DNA of 64,000 bases from Cryptomeria japonica (lineage: Eukaryota; Streptophyta; Pinopsida; Cupressales; Cupressaceae): the NCBI RefSeq assembly GCF_030272615.1, contig NC_081412.1:543820335-543884334 (forward strand), read 5' to 3'. The notes under the pieces were generated by a model, which saw only the letters and a list, made by a program, of their open reading frames with translations, was not told where the DNA came from and searched no databases. This document shows, in pieces, positions 56,376 through 64,000 of this stretch (its first letter is position 1; each line of letters begins with the position of its first letter). The translations under genes and the position numbers were made by a program.

Positions 56376-59327
56376 CATGGGAAAGAACAAGCAAGGAATG
56401 ATGGAACAACGAGAGGTTGAAAAGGAAAGACAAAGGCAGTGTATGAAAAGATTACGTGAGATAAGAACAATGGGAGAAGAAGGTATGTCATCCTCAACAT
56501 CTCAATTCGATTTACCAAATAAACATAATGCACCTAATGCAATTGAAGAATAGACATTTTATTTACCATATGAACCTAATGAAATTGAAGAAGATACTAC
56601 ATTGAATAAACAATTAAATGATGAATATACATCTTCTCTATTTGATTAATTGAATGTACATAATGCACCGATGTTAACACCTCCTAGAACCATTCATAGG
56701 AAACCAAAGTATCTAATTGACATTGATGAGAATATATTAAAGCCAATGCCTAATAAAATGAATGAATGAACTTGTAGGAGAATGGTTAAAAGAATATGGC
56801 AAAACTATTTTGAATACTTAAATCAAACCGCAAGATGTCAATTAATTGTTCAAATGATTAAAAATTTCAATTTTAGAGAGATGATGAAAATTCTAGGCCT
56901 AAGATCATCTGAAAGTAACTGTGAAAGAACTATTGTGAGAAATCTATTTGATCCATATCAATCTATTGGTTCAAAATCATGTACTAAATATTCTAATGAT
57001 ACTTGACATGTCATTACATCAACCATAATGAGCAAGAAAATAAAAAAAGATCATTTGATAAGAAAAACAAGTAAGTCATTAAACGTTAGTAGAACAAAAT
57101 TAAGTAAAGCATTAAAGAGGTGGGAAAAATAGAGGAACCTAACAATAATTCTCTTTGGGGATTCTCGAGTAGACTACCACGCAAAGACAAAGTTGTTATT
57201 GATGCACTAAGAACATTAATTGAAAATTTTTGGCATGAAAACACAAGAGTTTTGCCCAACCAAAGATATCTTGTTAGAAGATGAATTGGCTCTAAAAATA
57301 GTGAGCCACATGCCAAACACTATTTGGATATGACTCAAACTAAATTTTATGAAAGATTCCTTCAAAAGTTTCCTCAAATAAGAATTTCTCAAAGATTTTT
57401 TGAAATGACAAAACGTTTTTATATTAAGATTAATCATGTACGCACCACGTGTTGTTGTAGGATGCATATTGAATTTTCCATGCACTATGATATTTTTCGT
57501 CATATTTGTTGTACTTTGCACACTAACAATGTTTTGCAAGAATGCAATATACAAGCACCTCCTAAGTCGGTAAGAGAATTTATTTTAAGTGTGCTATGTA
57601 ATAGAGATGATGGTTGCATTTATTATAAGATGCCTTGTTTGGAAGGTTCTTGTGCTATATGTGGTGGTTTGCATCGTTTACCAAGATGCATACATTTGGA
57701 GAGCACACATGAAATTGGAACGAAACTAGTTTCTTTCTGAAAATACAAGACAGTCACATATGGAGTTAAAGATGGAAAAGATTTGAAGAGATGTGAGCTA
57801 GCGAAAATGATATATGTGTAGCTGAATATATGAAAATGTTTCAAGAGAAACTAGTTTATGAGTACATAATACATACACATAGAGCTCAATGGTTAGATGA
57901 GAAATTCAAGTTATGTAAGGAGACATTTCCTCTGTCTCTATCATTGATTTCATTGAAAATTATACACTACAACCTCAAAATGAAGTGCAATCTATGTATT
58001 ATCACTCTACACAAGTTTCTATTTTTGTACACATAGCATTGATGCATGCAAATGATAGCAAAGAGGAGGATAGAAAGGCTGTAAGAGAGTATCACTTCTA
58101 CATAAGTGATGATCGTACTCATTCATCAGAGTTTGTATAGAGATGATTTAAATTTTTCTATGATAGTTTAAGGGAAAGGAACATACCATACAACCGACAC
58201 TTAATATGGTCAGATAATTGCACTGCACAATTCAGGAATGTAAGGATGTTTTATTGGTTGACAAGGATGCATATGACAAGTGGTGTACAATATTTTTGGA
58301 ATTTCACAGAGGTTGGACATGGTAAGGGAGATCATGATGGTGCAAGAGCATGTGTGAAAAGAGCCCTAGCTAGAAAAGAATTGAAGTACGAAGGTGGTGC
58401 TGAGTTGATAGATGCAGAAACAATTGTATGATGGTGTAAGTTTATGATGGGTCTCAGTAATCTAGGTACGTCAATGGTTCATATATATTTTTGGTTGATC
58501 ACTAAATCTAACATTGAAAACTATCTAGATTGTTGTACAGTTGCAGGATCAAGTGACATGCACTCATATATGAGTTCAAATTCAAGTTCACCGGTAATTT
58601 ATACGAGACAGATGGTATATTTTTTCTCTTCATGCATGTATTGTTTGTGGGAAGAATGTGAATCACAAGAGTGGGTTGACAGATGGTCTTGTAGACCGTT
58701 GGTTCCCATTGATTCATATCAAATTCTCAAAGCACTACAATTGAGTTAGATGGAGATGTTACTGGATTTTGACCATGTATCCGACCTAGTGGATTCAGGT
58801 GATTTTTTGAGTTAATTTTTTTGCAAGTATTCTTTTTGGTTCATTTTGTTGTACATAATACTTTATTTTTGGTATTAATTAACACTTTATAAAATGCAGG
58901 TCATGTGTATGTAGTTGTTGCAGAAGAGAACAATGAAGAAGGAACAAATTACTATTTATGTCATTGTGTTGAGCCAAATAGAAAATTGACAACCACAATC
59001 ATTGATGAAGAGGGTATTGAGTACCCAATAGGGTCTATTGTCATGACAGGAACATGGCTTCAAAGATACCCTATCAAGAATTCTGAAGTTTGGTTGTTCG
59101 AGGACTTTGAAACACACAAACATATTCTTCATTTCTCTAACCTTGTTGTTTCAACAAATATTCATTTGATGAAGTATCGTGGTAGACCTCATAACAAGAT
59201 TTATGGAAAGTTTGTGAATTTGACCACAAGGCAATACTTGACACAGTATAGGTTAGAGCCGATCTTGAAGGCTCACTTGATTGATTCTATGGTTCAGAAT
59301 AGAATGATTTTGATAATTTTGTATAAA
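56376..59327 (+). pseudogene. Transposase-like gene of unknown family
   Basis: Starts MGKNKQGMMEQREVEKERQR, a charged N terminus. It continues with KRIWQNYFEYLNQTARCQLI; LRTLIENFWHENTRVLPNQR; HAKHYLDMTQTKFYERFLQK; the Cys-rich TCCCRMHIEFSMHYD; CLEGSCAICGG; LIWSDNCTAQFRNVRMFYWL; and VGHGKGDHDGARACVKRALA. A 101-bp GT-AG intron (58799-58899) leads to a last exon with YLCHCVEPNRKLTT and GSIVMTGTWLQRYPIKNSEV. The W-S-D-N-x-x-x-Q-F-(K/R)-N and HGKG-x-x-DG-A motifs recall a DDE-transposase-like family that I remember from animal and moss predicted proteins but cannot name safely; D of SDN and D of HDG are candidate catalytic residues. Several stops and at least four frame changes, so this copy is dead. 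Terminal repeats not found. Confidence 0.55.
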
Positions 59328-59376
59328 TCATCGACGAATTGTTCTATATTCATTTTTTGTATATATAAATTCCCAT

Positions 59377-59692
59377 GAGCTGATTTTTATATGTTTATGG
59401 GCATAATTTTGTATATTTAAATGGCAATGAGCTGATTTGTACACGTCTACATGCCAAATTTTGTATGTTAAAATGGCGATGAGCTGAATTGCATATATTT
59501 TAATGCCAAATTTTGTATAGAAGCCCATGAGATAATTTGTATATTAAAATGGCAATGAGATGAATCACACATATTGTAATGTAAAATTTTGTATAAAAGC
59601 CCATGAGATGATTTGTAAGACATTTTTTTGTATAATCAAATAGCCAAGAGCTGATTTGACCATATTTAGAGGCAAATTTTTGAATAATATGT
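59377..59692 (+). repeat. Tandem ~50-bp minisatellite
   Basis: Six to seven diverged units starting GAG(C/A)TGATTTGTA or GAGATGAATC, each followed by an ATGCCAAATTTTGTAT part and an AAATGGCAAT or AAGCCCAT end. Several units are 48-52 bp, others shorter. Confidence 0.8.
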
Positions 59693-59921
59693 AACAATGT
59701 TTTGTGACTATTTTGTGTGTCAATATTTTATGACTATGTTTTGAGTATATGTGATGTGTCCAGGTCAATCAAGAGAATTCTTGATTCTTATATAATCATG
59801 GAGACTTATTTGAGTCATTATAGAGTCATAGGGGTCATAGATTGAGACTAGATACAATTTGAGAAAAAATTATCATTGTTGTCAAAAAAGTTGTCAAGCA
59901 ACTTCTACATTGCGGCAGTAG

Positions 59922-60705
59922 GGTATGACTCTTGACGTTCCAACACTTTGGGATGCATGATAGGGGCATGCCTAGCATAAAAATGCCCACCCAGATGTGC
60001 CCGTGATGTCATTTTTTGCACATGACAAATCGAATCAATTCTAGCCAACATTGCAACTTTGCATTGCATGCAACTGATGACTTTTGCAGTAGGTGAAAAC
60101 ATGCTACCAATTGAAAATGGCTCTGAGTCATAAAAAATTGAGATAGGACATTGTAGAGGATCCTCACGTGACCCTAGAAGCTCAAATGGATCGACCATAT
60201 GTGTCTTGGATTTAAAGATACAACATCAAATTTTGACAATTTTTTGGACTTGAGGCACTTGAGAGATCGCATCAGTATGGTATGACTCTTGATCTTCCGA
60301 CGCTTTGGGATGCATGATAGGGGAATTCCTAGCATAAACCTACCCACCTAGATGCACTGATGATGTTGGTTTGTACACATGACAAACTGAATCAATTGTA
60401 GGCAATCCTGCAACTTTGCATTGCATGCAATTGATGGTTTTTGCAGGAGGGGAAAAAATGCTACCAATTGAAAATGACTCTCAGTCAGCAAAAACTGAGA
60501 TAGGCCATTGTAGAAGAACCTCACACAACCCCATAGGTTCAAATGGATTGACCATATGTATCCTGGATTTGTAAAAATAGTCCATCAAATTTTGACAATT
60601 TTTTGGACTCATGGCACTTAAGAGATCGCCCCGGTGTGGTATGATTCTCAACGTTCTGTCAGTTTGGGATGCATGAGAGGGGCATGCCTAGCATAAACCT
60701 ACTAG
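59922..60705 (+). repeat. 357-bp tandem repeat, 2.2 copies
   Basis: Copies at 59922-60278, 60279-60637 and 60638-60705. Each starts GGTATGA(C/T)TCTT and includes GGGATGCATGA(T/G)AGGGG, CTTTGCATTGCATGCAA, ATGCTACCAATTGAAAATG and CCATATGT(G/A)TC. The third copy is cut by the LTR that begins at 60706. Not coding. Confidence 0.9.
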
Positions 60706-62291
60706 TGTAGGAGCACCCTACAAAGGGCTCCCACCATTTTTTTTTATTGTCTTCTTGCTTCTTTATGTAGCCATTGTACATACAATAAGAGCCATGTGCT
60801 CATTGGTCCTAGTTAGGGTCCTAGTTGAGGTCTTAGGGTCATGAGTCAAATTTGAGGATTTCTTGAAAATAGAGGGTATGTGTGCATTTGAAGTGTTTAG
60901 GGGTCCTTCATAGCATGGTGGTGTCCTTAGGTTGGCCCAATGTGGGTCTAGGAGTCAAGAAAAGCAACATTGGGAAAGTTGCTCAAAAGTTGCATGACAA
61001 CTTTTAAAAGTTGTCAAGCAACTTTTCCACCATGGAGTGAAAAAATTTAGGTTAGCCTAGACAACACTAGTGTGTGCATAGAGACTAAGGAGAGGGTGGT
61101 ATAGGTAGTTGCAAACCCTAATTGAATGGGTTGGATGTTAGAAATTGTACGGCCCAAGTAAGAAAAGCTTGACAGTGACTGTTTGTTGGTTACCAGTCAG
61201 TTTGAATGAAGCAACCGAGAAAGTTAATGGATTGATTTGCATGTAAAACTATGTGGAGTGTCTTCCATGGTGTAAATAATTTCATTTTGAGCACTTAGAT
61301 TAGGTTTTGGTTTGCCGGTGAAGTGTTTTTGTAAATATTTTGTTAATTGTCTTCTCTCTATCCAATTTTGGACTGGTTTGTGTAAATGGATGCATAACTC
61401 CATTCCCCATTGTGGAACCACTATGAAACCATGGGGAATGATAGTGAAGACCTTGTATTATATTTCAATGCAAGAAGGGCCCTTGAAAATGTAAGGAAGC
61501 CATTTGAAGACCCATTCCTAGGTGAGACTGGACGAAGTCTGGTTAGGAATGGTTGTTGGTGCAGAGGTCTTGGAGAGCAAGGTTGGTCAAAGGAGAGTGC
61601 ACCCTTTGGAGGAGGTGTAGAGGAGTATGTGGAGCACCACTGGTGTGAAGGAGGAGCCTCCACCAATCCAAACAAGGTGGCCAAAACTCAAAACATTCAT
61701 TGTGACCCAGGCAGACAATAAAACCCTCACAAAAACGCCTAAAAACCCCAAAATTCGCCCAAGGCACTGTACAACCACTTGGAGGCCCAAAACTAGGAAA
61801 ATCCTTGAGCCCTTGCCAAATGGATGGTAGTACGTTTTGGGAGCTTGGGTGGTTTTTGCATCATTTGCAAGAGAGAGCCCTAAAATTCTAGGTTGGAGGC
61901 CTAATAAGGGCTCTTCCTTGTAGCCCTATTTTGTAGGAAATGAGCAAAATGGTGGAATCGATAGGAGGGATGAAGGTTTCAACTTCTTGAGGGAAAATGA
62001 ATGGGTGGAAAGACCATGAATTATACCTTATATAACCTTGCTAAGACATAGGAAGGTGTGGAGCAAGCCGAGCCCTTATTAGCCATAGTAAGGGGTGCTG
62101 AGTCTCACGAGTAGGTGAGACCTTAGGAGCAGCATTGCAACTCATTGGTGGGTGGATTGGGCAAGGTTAGGGGATTTCTCAAGCAAGGGAAGCCCTAGAG
62201 ACCCTAGGGTGTGAAGATAACACCAGGTGATCCAAGGGAAGGATCCAAGAGCATAGACTAGGCTAGTCTATCCTAAACCCCATTCCCATCA
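60706..62291 (+). repeat. 5' LTR of Ty3/gypsy element
   Basis: 1586 bp from TGTAGGAGCACCCTACA, itself a small inverted repeat, to CATTCCCATCA. A TATA-like box TTATATAACC lies at 62028-62037. An AAGTTGTCAAGCAACTT hairpin is at about 61008-61024; the same hairpin occurs outside the LTR at 59889-59905. Reading frames inside (for example 61410-61721) are chance. Confidence 0.8.
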
Positions 62292-62294
62292 GAT

Positions 62295-62306
62295 TGGTAT
62301 CAGAGC
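62295..62306 (+). other. Primer binding site, tRNA-Met
   Basis: TGGTATCAGAGC, three bases after the LTR end; complementary to the 3' end of plant initiator tRNA-Met. Confidence 0.85.
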
Positions 62307-62472
62307 ACATTAAAGATTTGTTGGACTATGTATGTGTCTATATACTGGTGAATTAGTAGGGGAGAAAAGGATGGTCACTAATGTAGAGCTGGCTAGGGAG
62401 GTAGAAGAGTAGAAGGAGAAGAATAGAGTCCTTGAAGAAGCTACGAATGAGATAAAGGATAAAATACAAGAA

Positions 62473-63492
62473 GTGGTGGATCAGAGGACATTAGGACCTT
62501 GGGGTGAAGACACCAAAGATAAAGGAAAGAAAACTATAGCCTTAGATGACATCATACCTGAACCAGATCCCTTGCTCAATGAGGAACCTTTTGTAAAAGC
62601 TATCAAGGCTTTGAATACTAAAGATTTTGAAGGATTACCACATTTAAGTGGAAGGATGGACATTGACACTGTCATGGAATGGATTGAGAGTATGGAAAAT
62701 CACTTTGAGTGTGAGGGAGTGACAAAGGATCAAAAGGTTCAGGTTGCCAAATCAAGACTAAGGGGAGAAACTTTGACATGGTGGAAGTATCTGCAAGAAG
62801 AAAGAGTTAGCATGGGGAAGCTACCGATTGCCAATTGGAAGGTCATGGTGAGTAAGATCAAGGAGAACTACTTGCCAAAGGATTATGAAGTCCAACTTCA
62901 TAAGAAGAGACATGGATTGAAGAAAACAAACCTTGATGTGACCTCCTATAGTGAAGAATTTCAAAAACTTTGTCTTAGATCCAAAGTCCAAAAAGATGAA
63001 TCTATCAATGTGGCTAGGTATCTAAGCGGCCTAGAGTGGAACATTGAAGAGGAGATAACCCTATGGACTCCCACCACAGTCCAAAAATGTCACCAGCTTG
63101 CTTTCAAGGTGGAAGAGAGGAAGAAGAGGAAAGGAGACTCTAATAATAGGTTTAAAGGCAGAGGTAGAGAACAAATGAATCACCGAGGTGGTTACCAAGG
63201 CAAGGCAAATGAGCCAAGGAACCAAGGAGAAGCCAAGTTGATTGAACATAGCAGTGAAGCCAATCTCAGAGGGGGCCATTCAAGAGGAAGAGGTGCACAA
63301 GGTGGTCTAGGTAGGGGTAGAGGTACTAGCAGAGGTAACTCCTACTTTGCAACTATGAAGTGTTACAACTGTGGACAATTGGGACACCCGGCATATAGAT
63401 GTCCTAAAAATCCTGCCTCATCAAAGAGTGGGAAGAGGGTTGCTTGTGCTCATGAAGACTCATCAAGCAACAAAACACCGGATGTGGACTAG
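62473..63492 (+). CDS. Ty3/gypsy gag
   Basis: A 339-codon open frame. Retrotrans_gag core at residues about 55-195: MEWIESMENHFECEGVTKDQ, SRLRGETLTWWKYLQ, IKENYLPKDYEVQL, YSEEFQKLCLR, RYLSGLEWNIEEEI. A Gly/Arg-rich stretch (residues about 220-290) precedes one zinc knuckle, CYNCGQLGHPAYRC, near residues 297-310. The ATG at 62473 may not be the true start, since the sequence from about 62371 (MVTNVELAREVEE) is coding-like in the same style. The protein forms the particle and binds the element RNA. Confidence 0.9.
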   Translation: MVDQRTLGPWGEDTKDKGKKTIALDDIIPEPDPLLNEEPFVKAIKALNTKDFEGLPHLSGRMDIDTVMEWIESMENHFECEGVTKDQKVQVAKSRLRGETLTWWKYLQEERVSMGKLPIANWKVMVSKIKENYLPKDYEVQLHKKRHGLKKTNLDVTSYSEEFQKLCLRSKVQKDESINVARYLSGLEWNIEEEITLWTPTTVQKCHQLAFKVEERKKRKGDSNNRFKGRGREQMNHRGGYQGKANEPRNQGEAKLIEHSSEANLRGGHSRGRGAQGGLGRGRGTSRGNSYFATMKCYNCGQLGHPAYRCPKNPASSKSGKRVACAHEDSSSNKTPDVD

Positions 63493-64000
63493 ATTGAATC
63501 AGAAATTGGTGAGAATCTGATGTTCAATTGGATTTTGATCAGACAGTCAGTTAAGGAGGAACCCAAACATAGGAGAGCATTGTTTAGGGTGAGATGCAAA
63601 GTTCTTGGTAAAGTGTGCAAGGTGATAGTTGATTTAGGCTCAACTAACAACATTATATCAAAAGAGGTAGTTAGGAAGTTGAAACTCACAAGAATACCCC
63701 ACACTAGCCCTTACAAGGTGACTTGGTTGAACAAAGGGCAAAGTGTACTTGTCAATGAACAGACATGGGTAGAGTTTTCTATTGGAGGATACAAGGATAA
63801 GATCCTTTGTGATGTGTTGCCCATGGATGCTTGTCACTTATTACTAGGTAGACCCTGGCAATTTGATGGGAAGGTGATCAATGATGGAGAGGAGAACTCC
63901 AATTCCTTCAAGAAGGACAGCAAAACTTTCAAGATTCGGTCTTTGAAAGAGAATGAAGAAGGTTCAAAGACACCTAGTGTTTTATTGGCTACTGGTAAAG
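63493..64000 (+). CDS. Retropepsin-like protease region, partial
   Basis: Downstream of gag the frame reads RRALFRVRCKVLGKVCKVIV, then D-x-G-S-T-N-N-I-I-S (the aspartic protease active-site box), EVVRKLKLTRIPHTSPYKV, IGGYKDKILCDVLPMDACHL and LLGRPWQFD. This is the typical gag-pol protease of plant Ty3/gypsy elements, which matures the polyprotein. Continues beyond the window. Confidence 0.8.
   Translation, partial: MESEIGENLMFNWILIRQSVKEEPKHRRALFRVRCKVLGKVCKVIVDLGSTNNIISKEVVRKLKLTRIPHTSPYKVTWLNKGQSVLVNEQTWVEFSIGGYKDKILCDVLPMDACHLLLGRPWQFDGKVINDGEENSNSFKKDSKTFKIRSLKENEEGSKTPSVLLATGK

Larger units (their letters stand above)
60706..64000 (+). mobile_element. Ty3/gypsy LTR element, 5' part
   Basis: 5' LTR (60706-62291), tRNA-Met primer binding site, gag and start of the protease region, continuing past the window edge. 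The visible part looks largely whole, which suggests a comparatively recent insertion; the other LTR would be needed to date it. The start is fixed because the third unit of the 357-bp tandem repeat is broken exactly there. The 5 bases before it, ACTAG, are the candidate target duplication. Confidence 0.85.

Noticed and set aside
61410-61830. Open frames of about 65-105 codons on both strands
   Set aside because: They lie inside the Ty3/gypsy LTR and have no family motif.

Overview
The window is plant nuclear DNA: AT-rich, with GT-AG introns of about 80-120 bp, and dominated by transposable elements. LINEs of the plant L1 type, Copia and Ty3/gypsy LTR fossils primed by initiator tRNA-Met, a Helitron, a Mutator-like terminal repeat and a broken plant glutamate receptor-like (GLR) gene all point to a seed plant with a large, repeat-rich genome. 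A gymnosperm is my guess; nothing here proves it. No rRNA, tRNA or CRISPR array is visible, and I see no clearly intact host gene.

Layout. 1-4180: old intergenic DNA with one Ty3/gypsy RNase H scrap. 4181-9535: Copia-type fossil with gag, no recognisable pol, and a 2.2 kb 3' LTR. 9541-14803: decayed multi-exon gene (+) with a SET-domain-like first exon and four copies of a phase-preserving 75-bp exon; a 5'-truncated LINE (11684-14108, minus, 17-bp target duplication) sits inside it. 16208-22748: LTR element (minus) with both LTRs and the 5-bp duplication CAACG, carrying gag and a large extra ORF region where pol is expected. 25080-32475: a long LINE with ORF1, ORF2 and a further 3' reading frame, bracketed by a diverged direct repeat. 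33322-44330: a GLR locus broken into three pieces, the middle one inverted, with Mutator-like terminal repeats at the breakpoints and an almost complete Helitron (35241-39333, minus) between pieces. 44330-48351: a second LINE, cut by another LTR fossil (48352 to about 51030, minus). 52046-55870: microsatellites and a three-copy tandem array with hairpin-forming subrepeats. 56376-59327: gene resembling a transposase. 59377-60705: two families of tandem repeats. 60706-64000: 5' LTR, gag and protease region of a Ty3/gypsy element running off the window.

The elements are nested and give an order of events: the LINE entered the 75-bp-exon gene after the exon had multiplied; the Mutator-like element entered GLR before the inversion; the LTR element at 48352 entered a LINE; the Ty3/gypsy element at 60706 entered the third copy of a 357-bp tandem repeat.

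Most promising leads: (1) LINEs with a long extra reading frame 3' of the RNase H domain; (2) the 75-bp exon array; (3) the transposase-like gene at 56-59 kb; (4) the pol-less LTR elements with a large extra ORF; (5) the GLR inversion marked by a split 9-bp target duplication.
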